Shown: in pieces, positions 27,501 through 36,507 of the stretch | Position numbering within the stretch: the stretch's first letter is position 1 | Layout: each line of letters starts with the position of its first letter | Origin: Tubiluchus corallicola | Taxonomy: Eukaryota > Priapulida > Priapulimorpha > Priapulimorphida > Tubiluchidae | Direction of reading: 5' to 3' | Assembly (NCBI GenBank): GCA_030141605.1 | Contig: JAQGDQ010000092.1 | Span: 492,001-556,000 of the forward strand | DNA length: 64,000 nucleotides | Position numbers and translations under genes: made by a program | The notes under the pieces: model-generated | What the model was told of the DNA's origin: nothing | Database searches by the model: none | Seen by the model: the letters and a program-made list of their open reading frames with translations, nothing else

Positions 27501-29220
27501 TTTTTATAATTAAAATTCAATTTGAAAGACAGAATCTGAGCCCTGAATGTAATTGAAAGGAGTTTTCTTCTTTTTTGAACTTCTTTCAATTTGTTCTGGT
27601 TAACTGATTTGGCAGTCAGTGTGTATTGTTAAAAACTTTTAGAAACTGTATTATGTTGAGAAAAGTGAGTGGTTGCGGAACGAGAGAGAGAGAGATCGTT
27701 CTTCACATAGTGAATTTGTGGCATTCGTTCTATTAAATTACCCACTTTTTCTCAACCTCATGTATATGCTCGCATAAGATATACTACCTCCGATATAAAT
27801 TTGCTACGCTTCCTTGAATATTGCGCCCCCGTACGCCGTCATATCTTTATCCGGTGTATGTTTACCGCGACCAATAAATTTAATATTTTAGGGTGAAACA
27901 CAGATTTGACGACGATTTTAATAAAGTTAGGCGAATCTTAATTTATTATTCTACCTGAAATCATTGCAGCGCTGTTGCTGCTTCCTGCATGCATAGATGA
28001 GCCCCTCTCATCAGTAGTTGAACAGCTACTGCACAGCTGGGCGTCTCGCGTTCTCATTTTCGAAAGCCATTATTTTGATCTAGAAAAGCGAGAGCAAATA
28101 GGTGTTAATTAACATAGACGGTATCTTATTAGAGTGATGCATTATGTTAACCAAAAACAGCGTGACCAGTGGTGTTGAACGGCTCGCGCTAACGTCGTGT
28201 AAAACACAAAGACAAAAGGCATCATAAGTGATGTACAAAACATTGTTGTAATAAATCAACTCTAGGTTATTCAATTAAATTTTAATTTGTCCTGAACATC
28301 ACTTACTTGTACTACCGATGCCACGCTGGCCATCATTCATCTTGGGTGACTAATTTAATGAGCATCACAATTTCTATTTCGTATTTTCTAGTACAAGTTT
28401 GGTTTTCGTATTTTACAATTAGAACGTCTCAGTTGGACAAACCAAACTTTATTATTATTGCATAGTGATGAAATAACTTGTGATTTTGCGTACACATCTG
28501 GTAAACAAAGAAGCAAGTTTTTAATAAATTGTTAATCTACGATAGTACCGAGTTATAGCTGTCATATAAAGCTGTTTCGTGCGATTGTATGTTATTAGCT
28601 ATTACAAAGGATAACAATTTTTCACTTTTTCAGATGAGCCGTCAGTTTGTGATAGGGTAACTATGGTTCCTCAGAAGCGAAAGCTGAGCAATGTCGATTG
28701 GGGTACCTCCCCAGTCACTGGCCAACCTCCAAGTAAGCTGTCCGTTCTGGGCATGTGGCAGGCCCGCACAAAAGCCCGCGAAGAGCGCAAGCAGGTACTG
28801 AAAATCTCCATCAACAAACTCCGACAGATCGACGACCCGGAAGTGTTTCTGCGCAGGAGCGTATTGATACACAATACCATGCAGAAGTTGCAGAAAGAAG
28901 TGCGGGACGAAAAGACATCGTCCAGTTTGACCAATATCCCATGTGACTTGGACTCTTGTTGTGCAGGTTACACCTGCTATTCCACAAATTGTGATTCTGA
29001 TGGTCAGGACTCTCTTAGTGATGTTGATGACGATGATGATACAAAAGAAAACCGGACTGAAAATATTCCTGGTGAGGAAATGCGGAGGAATCGACCAGGT
29101 GACACTAGTTTATTCTCGTCAATACCCGCCGACATATCAGAAAATGATGATCCCAATGATTGCTCAGATGATTTCGGAGAAATCGATAATGATTTCAGTA
29201 ATATCATGTACTCGTTATAG
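382..29220 (+). CDS. SERTA-domain transcriptional co-regulator (two exons)
   Basis: Joining 382..574 to 28634..29220 gives 780 nt and a 259-residue protein. The donor is TTAG|gtaagt and the acceptor ttttttcag|ATGAG, in phase 1. SERTA proteins (vertebrate SERTAD1-4 and CDCA4, fly Taranis) are nuclear co-regulators linking cell-cycle control to transcription, including E2F/DP activity. Visible features, in order, are an acidic aromatic N-terminus rich in W and Y (residues 1-45), a basic KRKL motif (about 79-82) and the SERTA helix region (about 116-157). The SERTA core reads LKISINKL, then DPEVFLRRSVLIHNTMQKLQ. An acidic run follows (about 193-204), then an acidic C-terminal tail ending DFSNIMYSL, like the C-terminal transactivation tail of SERTAD proteins. 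The SERTA core is a strong match, but which vertebrate paralogue it corresponds to cannot be said. The 28,059 bp intron is unusually long, since most vertebrate SERTAD genes have a single coding exon. Confidence 0.88.
2185..2276 (+). repeat. Dispersed repeat A, copy 2
   Basis: Direct-orientation relative of 81-191, ending in the same CACCGGTCACCT block. The internal unit AGCCAAAATT..GTGACTTTTT occurs twice here. The origin may be a SINE or the end of a larger transposon; nothing in the sequence decides this. Confidence 0.55.
3599..3877. mobile_element. MITE-like element with 43 bp terminal inverted repeats
   Basis: Arms at 3599-3641 and 3835-3877 are nearly perfect inverted copies of a 43 bp sequence beginning GGCCAATTGGCATCT and ending GTCTGACTGA, with about one mismatch. 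The 193 bp between them are AT-rich and have no coding potential. Nested GTAC-rich inverted motifs lie just outside and inside the left arm. No clear target-site duplication was seen, so the superfamily is open. Confidence 0.7.
5817..5990. repeat. Pyrimidine tract with (CT)n microsatellite
   Basis: C/T-rich + strand with runs of CT near 5897-5920 and 5938-5980. The reverse strand reads as a 144-codon frame rich in R and E, which is a product of the repeat and not a gene. Confidence 0.9.
10221..10345. repeat. Compound trinucleotide microsatellite
   Basis: Consecutive blocks of ATC, GTC, ATC, AAC, AGC and ACC/AAC triplets. Each block differs from its neighbour by one base, so the array probably grew by repeated slippage of mutated units. 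It reads as homopolymeric stretches in all frames and is not coding. Confidence 0.92.
10358..10514. repeat. Three tandem copies of a 53 bp unit
   Basis: Units start at 10358, 10411 and 10464. Each carries CATCCTTAAGCCTGATTTTA followed by TTATTGTTT and a GGAAAGG block. Units 1 and 2 end AAAGGCCCAGTGA, while unit 3 ends GGGAAAGGTACAGT, which is also the left end of the adjacent foldback element. Confidence 0.85.
10501..11210. mobile_element. Foldback element flanked by TTAA
   Basis: About 710 bp made almost entirely of two imperfect inverted arms (roughly 10501-10790 and 10870-11210). The central tips match best: GCTTATGAAAAG on the left, CTTTTCATAAGC on the right. Other matched blocks include AAGTCGC..ATTTCAC, CATTTTGAAT and CATGAACA. 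The ends are GGGAAAGG on the left and CCTTTCC on the right, each flanked by TTAA (10497-10500 and 11211-11214). TTAA targets are typical of piggyBac and Kolobok transposons, so this looks like a non-autonomous member of such a family. No transposase is encoded. Confidence 0.68.
11615..11700. repeat. (CA)n and GA-rich low-complexity tract
   Basis: A short CA run (CACACACACACAGAG) passes into a purine tract of GA and GGGA units. It has no coding significance. Confidence 0.8.
12783..12905. repeat. (CATT)n / (GTTC)n degenerate tetranucleotide tract
   Basis: The + strand contains repeated TTCATTCATTCATT and TTTGTTCGTTTATT units, which explain the two overlapping F/S-rich reading frames here. Not coding. 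Confidence 0.75.
14177..14465 (+). repeat. Dispersed repeat B, copy 1
   Basis: It shares ordered blocks with 17680-18075: CGCCATTCG near the start and GCATCTCG. Further in come CTGTACAG..AGCACTGT, AACACGT.TAACACG, GGAATGTTTG and AAAATTAT.TTCAGTT. It is probably a SINE or MITE of a few hundred bases. No A/B box promoter could be recognised. Confidence 0.55.
15307..15508. repeat. Tandem duplication of a 101 bp unit
   Basis: Units begin at 15307 and 15408. Both start GATTTTTACTG.TTTGCATA, continue through AAGTCGGTGG and GCGAGCATTCT, and end CATTCATGA..TGAGAATGATAACT. They differ by about ten substitutions and small indels. The unit has no recognised function. Confidence 0.88.
15610..16265 (+). 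mobile_element. Degraded LINE endonuclease domain
   Basis: Translated fragments match the apurinic-like endonuclease of non-LTR retrotransposons, in the expected order. LSVYYRNVRNL is the usual N-terminal strand. Next come EATWLNDSI (family ETWL, the catalytic E region) and FRNYKVVRKDRN followed by GGGAL (family R.D...GGG). Last is VVFLGNFSRPDFE (family GDFN, with D replaced by N and N by S). Stops and frameshifts interrupt it, and a 39 bp tandem duplication (about 15661-15738) lies between the first two motifs. No reverse transcriptase follows, so this is a dead fragment. The motif style recalls Jockey-like LINEs. Confidence 0.78.
15661..15738. repeat. Tandem duplication of a 39 bp unit inside the LINE fragment
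   Basis: ATTATCGACTTTTGTTGAAC at 15661 is repeated at 15700 with a few substitutions, each followed by AGCTAATAATATT or GGCTAATAATATT. It interrupts the endonuclease frame. Confidence 0.8.
16965..17065. repeat. Three copies of an AATGAACTAG motif
   Basis: AATGAACTAG occurs at 16965, 17003 and 17034, each followed by a variant of TTCCAGTTCC. Repeated short motifs like this often lie just inside the ends of hAT-type DNA transposons, but no matching opposite end was found, so the origin is unresolved. Confidence 0.5.
17680..18075 (+). repeat. Dispersed repeat B, copy 2
   Basis: Second, longer copy of the repeat at 14177-14465, in the same orientation. The best preserved part is 17960-18060, with AGCACTGT, AACACGTGTAACACGC, GGAATGTTTG and TTCAGTTGTGATG. 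The extra central length may be an insertion here or a deletion in copy 1. Confidence 0.55.
18770..19900 (+). other. Coding-like tract of unknown nature
   Basis: Several + strand open frames follow each other with few stops (18946-19155, 19324-19596 and flanking segments). The translations are less repetitive than most noise frames in the window. No motif of a known protein or transposon was recognised. It may be an eroded transposon or chance. Low confidence. Confidence 0.2.
20104..20275. repeat. (CT)n / (AC)n microsatellite and pyrimidine tract
   Basis: TCTCTCTCTCTCT followed by ACACACACACAC, then more CT repeats and a C/T-rich tail. The reading frame over it is an artefact of composition. 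Confidence 0.9.
20538..20595. repeat. Short inverted repeat containing TGACGTCA
   Basis: CTGTGTACG.ACGTCAC (20538-20553) pairs with GTGACGTCA..GCGTACACAG (20575-20595) around a 21 base loop. The right arm contains the palindrome TGACGTCA, the consensus CREB/ATF site. It is more likely a small transposon relic than a regulatory element. Confidence 0.45.
27655..27756. mobile_element. 102 bp MITE-like hairpin
   Basis: GTTGAGAAAAGTGAGT at the left pairs with ACCCACTTTTTCTCAAC at the right, allowing a one-base indel and a G/A mismatch. A GA microsatellite lies inside. No target-site duplication could be assigned. Confidence 0.45.
28634..29220 (+). CDS. SERTA gene, coding exon 2 with the SERTA domain
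   Basis: 587 nt from the acceptor at 28631-28633 to the TAG at 29218-29220. The reading frame upstream of the internal ATG at 28663 is open back to the acceptor and joins exon 1 in frame, giving D65 across the junction. The exon holds the basic motif, the entire SERTA domain, the acidic run and the C-terminal tail. An ATG-initiated product from 28663 would still contain the whole SERTA domain. Confidence 0.9.
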
Positions 29221-30995
29221 GATCCGATCCCACCATGCTTCTGTATGTGCTTTGGTTGTCCGGTGGTGTTTTTGGAACTGAGTATTATGTGTGATTATCG
29301 GATATATGTGCTCCATCGACGACATTTCTTGTTTATTGACCGCATAAAACAAAAAACGCCAAATATCTCCATTTGACCATATGTGCTCAGTCACTAGTTG
29401 TGTTGCATAACAGTTCGATTTTTCCAAAGATTATATAATGTTATGCATTTACAAAAATTAAACGATGCACAAGCGAGTATGGCAAGATCTTACAACAACC
29501 TTACTGAGGGCCATAATCGCTATTTTTATGGTTTGTATTAGGTAGACCAGATGCTTGCTGATGAATGCATTTCGTCTCATGACCGTGATAATATTCGTTC
29601 TTCAGTAATGTCAGCATTACTGAGGCTTTGTTTGTAATTTGGGAATCTCAGCAGTTTTGAGAAGATGTGAAAAACAAGGGTTAATGTGATGACTCACTCT
29701 CATTGTCTCAATCTTTAACTTCTTGCATGAAGTTGACTGTGTGATCTTTGGAATTCTGCATAAACTTGTTTCCTGAAAAATAATTTTTCTGTTTGATTAC
29801 GAAAACATTCTCAGCAATAGCTGATGACTCTGAGAATGTGGAAGTTGTGATTCTTAAAAATCATGTGATTGACTATCAGCATAATTCCTGCAATTCTCGT
29901 CATTCTACGGCCTGAGTGGATGAGGTAGTTTGCATTTTCACTCATCTAACAAGGCTTTTTAATTAGTTCCGAATAAAATAGTTTATTAGTCATGTTACCT
30001 AGTTGATCAGAAATAAGCATGAGTCTTCTGCCTGTTATTTGATATTTCACTTGTTTAAAAGTTTTTGTTCAAGGCATGTTTTCTATAGCCAGTGATCACA
30101 GTACTAGTCGTTACATATATTTTCATCTCATCTTAATCTGATCTGTGAGATGTTGAGTAGTTGAACTTTTAGTTTTTGGTTTTATTGTTTCAAGGACTTG
30201 TGAAGATAGACAGTTTAGCTACAATGATAAAATCAAAGGAGTCAATTTTATTTGTGTGAAAAACTTAAAACTTAGACTTTTGTGTGTACCTGATGTAAGA
30301 AACTGACATTTTAAGTAAGAAATGTAAAAATTAAATCTCATTTAACATCAGCTACTTTGCGGAAAGAATTACTAATCGTTATTTTGATATTAGGAAGAGG
30401 CGCTTATGTTCTAAAGTTATATATTTTATAAATATAAAACTGATGCAATTCCATTGATAATAATTTATGAGATTCTGCTTGTATAGTTCATGAAATGAAT
30501 GTATGATTCGTTATATGTTGTCGTTAATAATTGACTATTGGTCAAAAGTGCATTTGGACATGACAGGGACCGTTAAATGGACATGGAAATGTTACTGACA
30601 ATAATTAATATAGGCAGTGCATATTATTATATTTTGACAAGAACTTAGTGTAGGTCTTTCATTGAATAATAAGAAACTTTTGTTAAGATGTAATAATTTG
30701 ATGTATTTAATAATTTAAACAAGAAAGCTCTGAAAAAATTATATAATTATTGTGAATCGTCGATGGGATGTACTACGCACAGTGCATTTGTGAATAGTTA
30801 AACGTTTTCGTATTAATTTTCTATCATGTCTCTTTATTCTTTTAATATCAGAATATTTTTGCAAAGGTTAACAGTTGACTATTGTGATACTGATAATAAT
30901 ATTGGCTACAGTAACCAATGCCAACTGTTCAGTCTTAATAACTTCAATTGAAAAGTCTGGTTGTTCACTTGCAATGGAACCTTTTTAATATAAAT
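29221..30995 (+). other. 3' UTR of the SERTA gene and following DNA
   Basis: AT-rich sequence without supported coding. The first well-placed AATAAA on + after the stop is at 29972-29977, about 750 bases downstream, and would give an ordinary 3' UTR. Other AT-rich signals follow, so longer 3' UTRs are possible. The true 3' end cannot be decided. Confidence 0.45.
29972..29977 (+). terminator. Candidate polyadenylation signal of the SERTA gene
   Basis: AATAAA on +, about 752 nt after the stop codon, followed by T/G-rich sequence (GTTTATTAGTCATGTT). Confidence 0.35.
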
Positions 30996-31205
30996 GTCAC
31001 AAGAGCCTATTAAGCCACTTATGTTTAAATCAGTTACTAATATCATGAAAATTATCAATAATTTTGAAAGACTGTTTTGGAAATCTGAGTGAATTCACTT
31101 GTCACCAGAGCCTATTAAGCCACTTGTGTTTAAATCAGTTTACTATATCTTGAAAATTTTTGTTAATTTTGAAAGACTGTTTTAGAAATCTGAGTGAATT
31201 CCCTT
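30996..31205. repeat. Tandem duplication of a 105 bp unit
   Basis: Units begin at 30996 and 31101. Both contain AGAGCCTATTAAGCCACTT, TTTAAATCAGTT and GAAAGACTGTTTT, and end AAATCTGAGTGAATTC. They differ at about 10-12 positions. It lies downstream of the SERTA gene, possibly within a long 3' UTR. Confidence 0.88.
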
Positions 31206-32908
31206 GACTTTGCAATCTGCTTAATTTGGTGCTATTCATTGTGTATAGACAAGAGATGAATTGACCAATTGTCATTGGTTATTTGAATACTGTATTTTGG
31301 CCAGTGGGAAAAACTGTAATGATTTCCTATATAATTCTGTGTAGAGGATGGTGGGGTAAAAAGATTAGCTGGGGTAAAATACTATCGCTTGGGAATGCCT
31401 GTCTATTGATACCTTTAAAAAGCTGTGGGCCGCTAAACAAATACCTAAACTAAAAATATAGTACTTGTACTTGTGGTTGGAACTTGTATTTCATTTGCAT
31501 TATAAACATTTTGCAAAAACAGAATCATTAGATGGGCAAAATTTTGCCTATAGTTATACGACAATTGAGATGGTACAGCAAATTCTATAGTAAAAAAAAC
31601 ATTGAATGGCTATAATTTCGAATGTATCTGAAAATATTATTCACTTTCTTAGAATGAAAGTGAATAACTAAAATTAACATCACGTAATCATCCATGGTTC
31701 CACTACTGAAAAAAGTGTTTTAATACACCTGTCTCACAGCTGTAATGTACAAACGCTGTAAATTAACTATTGATTATGGGCCTATATAATAACTTCATAT
31801 GATGTATTTTCTAAACTACTTTTGCCTGTCTGCACGTGTCTAGCTTAGTGATTGGAGTTTAAATTTTTAAAAACTGGGACATGGTTAAAATCTATATTAC
31901 TGTACATATATACGCCTGATTACTCATAAAATGTTGTCTACTGTACAATTAATTATATATTATTATATATAAATATACTGCATTCAAAATCTAAGTTTGT
32001 TTTTGCATTTTTGCGTTGCCTAGTTTATACACTGTAAGAGTTCTCGAAAATATATCAAATGTCACACATAAAAGGCGTAATAAGACCAGTTTTTCTAGAA
32101 GTCAAGAATTAATCAAATAGCCTTAGTTTGAGTATGAGTCCCGAAAAACTATTTACTCGAATACTAACTGTCTAGCATTTACAATCCCCGCTTCAATTAT
32201 TTTTGTTTCTTTGGAGCCTGATTCAAGTTCCTGAAAACATGTCGCATTTAAGAATTTCAGGAAGCTTAATTTTCTTGGAAATACTCAATAATTCTGGTAG
32301 ACGCCGTAAATTTGCTCTTTGTCAAAGCAGCAACTGTTGCTGACTGACGACAGTAGTTGATATTATGCGCAGCTTCCACGGTGTATTGAAAGGAATTAGC
32401 TGAGCAGTAATTAAAGTTACATCGCCTTACGTTTTTTTTTACAAAAAACACGTATTTTTGTCTAATGCTAAAATGAGTTTACTTCCGCAGTAAAATGGCA
32501 ATAGGTAAAGTCGTAATGATAACTGTGACAACGAAGATGATTATAGCGGTTGCAACGATGATGATGCTGCGGTAGTTACTTTTGGGATACGATCATATGA
32601 ATCTTTGGCTCTTCTAATTGAATCTTGTAACTCCAAGGAAGTAATGTCGGATTTATTACTGAATGCCCATTTTGGTGACTAAGTGTTCTGAAGTGTCAGG
32701 AAAATGTTATTTAAGTCTACATACATATAAAACGATGGCTGAAAGGTGTGTTTACTTACAATAGCTTAAAGTAAGCCTCTACATATACACAGTGAAACAG
32801 TCGTTTATAGGCAGAATTTTCCATTGGGAAAGTTTCTGTTCTACCCTTCCCTGGTAAATGTAATTGTCGTAGTGATTTCCAATTTGGACAACAAACAAAT
32901 CGCATAAC
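31206..32908. other. Intergenic DNA, nothing recognised
   Basis: AT-rich non-coding sequence between the tandem duplication and the 3' end of the LINE at 32909. No supported gene, RNA or repeat was seen. Confidence 0.5.
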
Positions 32909-34196
32909 TATAATAATATAATAATAATATTCTTTATTGCACTTAATGTACACAACCTGTACTGTACAAAATACATACATAAATTTTTTTGTACAAACAG
33001 TCAGAAGACTGATGAAAGCAATAGTGTCCACTAAATCTACTTTAAAATCTACAGTCATTAATTAATTCTACTTAATTTTAACATGCACAAAATTTTAACA
33101 TTGCAACACAAAACAAAAAAGCACATTTACATACAAACAAAAAACAATGTAACATATACAAGTTTTAGAATTGCATAACAATTAAAACAATCAAAATTAG
33201 CACAAAGGAACTTATACAATACGAATTAATTGCAAATTTATAAAATCCATTACTGCTCTAATTTACTAAACAATACAAACATAAACTCTACACATCATTA
33301 CAACTTTGATTAAAATCCCGTTATAATAACATAGAAGTTTACCACAATGATATTATGAAATCATTATTGATTCCGCATATGATTTTATCCCCTTTATTCG
33401 CTGGTTTTCTGTAGTTTCTTAACAGAGTATTTCTTAGATCAGTTTTAAAGCTTAATATTAATTGCTCATTTTATATTAGAAGGGGCTAACTTCCAAATGC
33501 TGATGACCGTCTTTGAAATTGAATAATATCCATATTTATTATTCTTTTGAATCTGTTTAAAACTGGATGTTCTCTTTATTAGTTTGCTGGTTTTAATAAA
33601 AGGTACTCTGTTATTACAGAATGCTGGACTCAAGTTATTTAAATATTTATATAGGAAGATTAGGCTGTAATACTGCAAGTATGCTTCGATGATAGGAATA
33701 CTTAATTTTTCAGTATTTGCTGTAGCGGAGTAATTGCTATAAGTTTACTGTTTGTTTGAGTATCCAAGAACTAGTTTCAGGGTACCGTTTTGCATTCGGT
33801 CAAATCTGTCAACAGAGTCTTTTGATATATTCGTTAATAGTTGGCAGCCATATGTTAGATGAGGGACAACCAGTGTTTTATAAATTAATAGTTTAGTTTT
33901 GATGTTCAGTTGTCATTTGACTTGTCTTAAAAACGACATACTATTTCCTATTTTCTGTATTATGTTATTTACTTGACTTTTCCATGTAAGTTTATTGTCT
34001 ATTTCCATCCCTAAAAATTTTGTATTATTAGATTGCTGTATTGTTTCATTACATGAATACAACGATATATTAGCAGTATCATAAGCACCTTCTAGGCTTT
34101 CTATAGGAGTTAGTAATAAAAAGACAGTTTTATCTGCATTAAGTTTTAAATGGTGATAATCAAGGATTAGTAAATATTGTTGAAATGAAAAATTTT
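32909..34196 (-). mobile_element. 5'-truncated LINE, C-terminal part of the reverse transcriptase ORF
   Basis: Read on -, about 160 codons from 34180 downward carry the end of a non-LTR retrotransposon reverse transcriptase with a single in-frame stop. HHLKLNADKT is the region after the catalytic YADD. KFLGMEIDNKLTWKSQV is the thumb, and VVPHLTYGCQLL and RFDRMQN are C-terminal helices. A frameshift near 33740 leads to LIFLYKYLNNLSP and a terminal W-containing segment ending near 33466. A 3' UTR follows, ending in GCAATAAAGAATATTATTATT (- strand) at about 32909, a typical LINE tail. The palm and endonuclease are missing, so the copy inserted already truncated and cannot move by itself. Confidence 0.85.
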
Positions 34197-36437
34197 ACAG
34201 CTTTCGGGACATTAGTGGTTCGGCCTTTCCAGACAAACACTTTTAAGAAGCTTTTGAGGGTAAAACCACATAAAAATTTCCAAAACTAATGTGTGCACAT
34301 CTCATGCCTATCATTACAGAAGGACTGAAGGTAGTCCTACCTGTTTCATGCATTGTATTACATTCTAGCAACTATGCAGTATTACGATTAAAGATTGCAA
34401 AGCGATGACTATACGTCTTTACCAATATAAGGAAGAAGCTCATGCTTGGGTCAATATCATGATTATCCCCTGTAATGATAGCTTACTGCTTACTACAATG
34501 AACAGCAACAGGCTGTAAATTGACGAAAAGTGGCCACTTACGAGTTCATTTTCTTAAATCAGTCAGGGACGTGAAGATACCTATAGACTAGTTGTATTTT
34601 GCAATAATTATGAGCAATGCCACAAACTCAGTAATTGTAATTTAATTATTGATTCAAACTAGTCAGAGAGCGAGAAATAACAAGAAGCGACGAAGCGGCG
34701 ATGGGCTTAATGGAAAATCTGTAAAATTCCCTAAATCGCGCGACTATTTCCAGGTTGAACTTTATAAGAAATACAACTGTTTTGCCTCAAAGTTTTGATT
34801 TGTAAAGTAGAACTTTTGCATTATTTTGGGCATTAGTTTCTGTTCTGTCTCACTCTGTCCTGTGACTGACGATGATTTTATACATTTGTGTTTCTTTGTT
34901 GTGTTTTAATTTACTGTGCTTCTGTGTTTTCTCTTCGTTGTTGTATTATTAATAATGCGATATAGGCCTATAATGTGTTAACATAGGCCTATAACATAAA
35001 TAAAAACTCTGCTCCAAAAAATTAGCATTAATTTACTTATTCATTCCACCTTTATTCCGCCTTCTTTTTTCTGAAAAAAAGAAGACGACGTAAAGTGGTG
35101 CTCTGAAACATCGTGTCTAAGTGCCTTTTTCTTTTTTCTTTGTTTGTAATTGTGGGAGTTTTTAATTCACTGAACTCCCAACCAGTTATTGTAATATTAC
35201 AATAAGTGCTTACTGGTTACCGATGTCTGATACATTTCTAGCAATAGAAAATAAAAAATGAATCTTCTAAACACCCAGAGAGTAAAAGGCAGGAAGCTTT
35301 ATTTTACGCCAACCTTTTCAATAGGGCGGTCACGGCATTAATTTAATCTGTAACCTTCGTTTTACATCTGCCCTTCTACCCGCAAGTGGTAGGCAGGCCA
35401 TTCACCGAGTTTAATGTTTATCCTTCCCTAGAGCTTACAGATAAAAGTGAAAACTTTTCAACAATTTAGAATTCATGTGGGCAAACCTCAAGTGTCAATG
35501 TTACACTTTCCAAATTGAACTTTTGTACAGTGTTACAGCTATGGAGCATTGGAGCACGCTTACGCGAGATTTTTGCCTTACGGAATTATAGAGTTCAGTC
35601 ATCGCGGTAGTACTAGTAGTCAGTGGGAATACTAACTTCAATTACGGGTCCATATGAACAGGAATGGCTTAATCTTTATTATGCAAAAGTGATAAACTGC
35701 TACTTTTTTACCAAATAAAGCATGGGTCATTGTCACGCGTGACTCGATCGTCTCGATGACGAAAGACTAAGTTCCGAATTTACTTTTCGCAGAAGTATTG
35801 ATTTTTCCATTTTTTAAATTTCTAAGTGGATTCCTAAATAAGCCTTCTTTTAATAAAGAGTTTGAAAAAAGACCGCCAGACTACAAATGATATTCATTAG
35901 GGTCATGCTGAGCTCTCTGTGAGCCAAGGCCAGATGGAAAATGCAGGCCCAATTTCATACCGCTTATTATGTAAGTATTTTTTTCATTAGCAGCTTACAA
36001 AATAGTACATGTTACACTTATGTATGAGTATTATGCATATGATGCACCTTACGAGCAAAAGAATAAAATAAAAGAAATAGAACTACGATTCATAAAATAA
36101 AAGACTTATATAATTGCAAATGATTTTATTCAAGATTGTGCACGCCTCTATCAGGGTAGAATGGGTGCAGGCCCAATCCCTTGGCACTTAACTTCTCTCG
36201 AGTCCCTTCTGTATGTTGTATCCTGATATTAGTATAGTAACATAACCTATTTTGGTCAATGGATGCTTCTTTGCTGGTTGTCTGGTACAGATATTTATTA
36301 ATTAAGAAATATTGTTTGGCTGTTTGGTGCACATCATGGTTCTGGGCATCGGAACGCAACTACTTTCTTCTAATGCGTTTCCTTCTGTATCAGACCTCAG
36401 ACTCACAGATAGATTCGACTAAGAGCCAACATGACTT

Positions 36438-36507
36438 CATCATCACCGTCATCATTATGCCTATTAAAGTCTATTGTACACACCGGGCAGGCAGAACTCT
36501 AAAATAA
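36438..36507 (-). repeat. LINE/SINE 3' end with (ATG)n tail, copy 1
   Basis: On - it reads TTTTAGAGTTCTGCCTGCCC, then a TACAATAGAC block, ending in an ATGATGACGG-type tail. The same sequence occurs at 58371-58442 in the same orientation. Triplet tails of this kind mark the 3' ends of several LINE families and their SINEs. Confidence 0.6.

Larger units (their letters stand above)
575..28633 (+). other. 28 kb intron of the SERTA gene
   Basis: AT-rich non-coding DNA bounded by a consensus donor and acceptor. No second gene could be supported inside it. Recognisable content is listed separately: dispersed repeats, inverted-repeat elements, LINE remnants, tandem duplications and microsatellites. 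Between these I see nothing identifiable in about 3900-5800, 6000-10200, 11700-14170, 20600-27650 and 27760-28630, apart from scattered short open frames of the length expected by chance. Confidence 0.75.

Noticed and set aside
28671-28934. Minus-strand and alternative plus-strand frames over the SERTA exon
   Set aside because: Shadows of the SERTA reading frame, which has a recognisable domain and consistent splicing.
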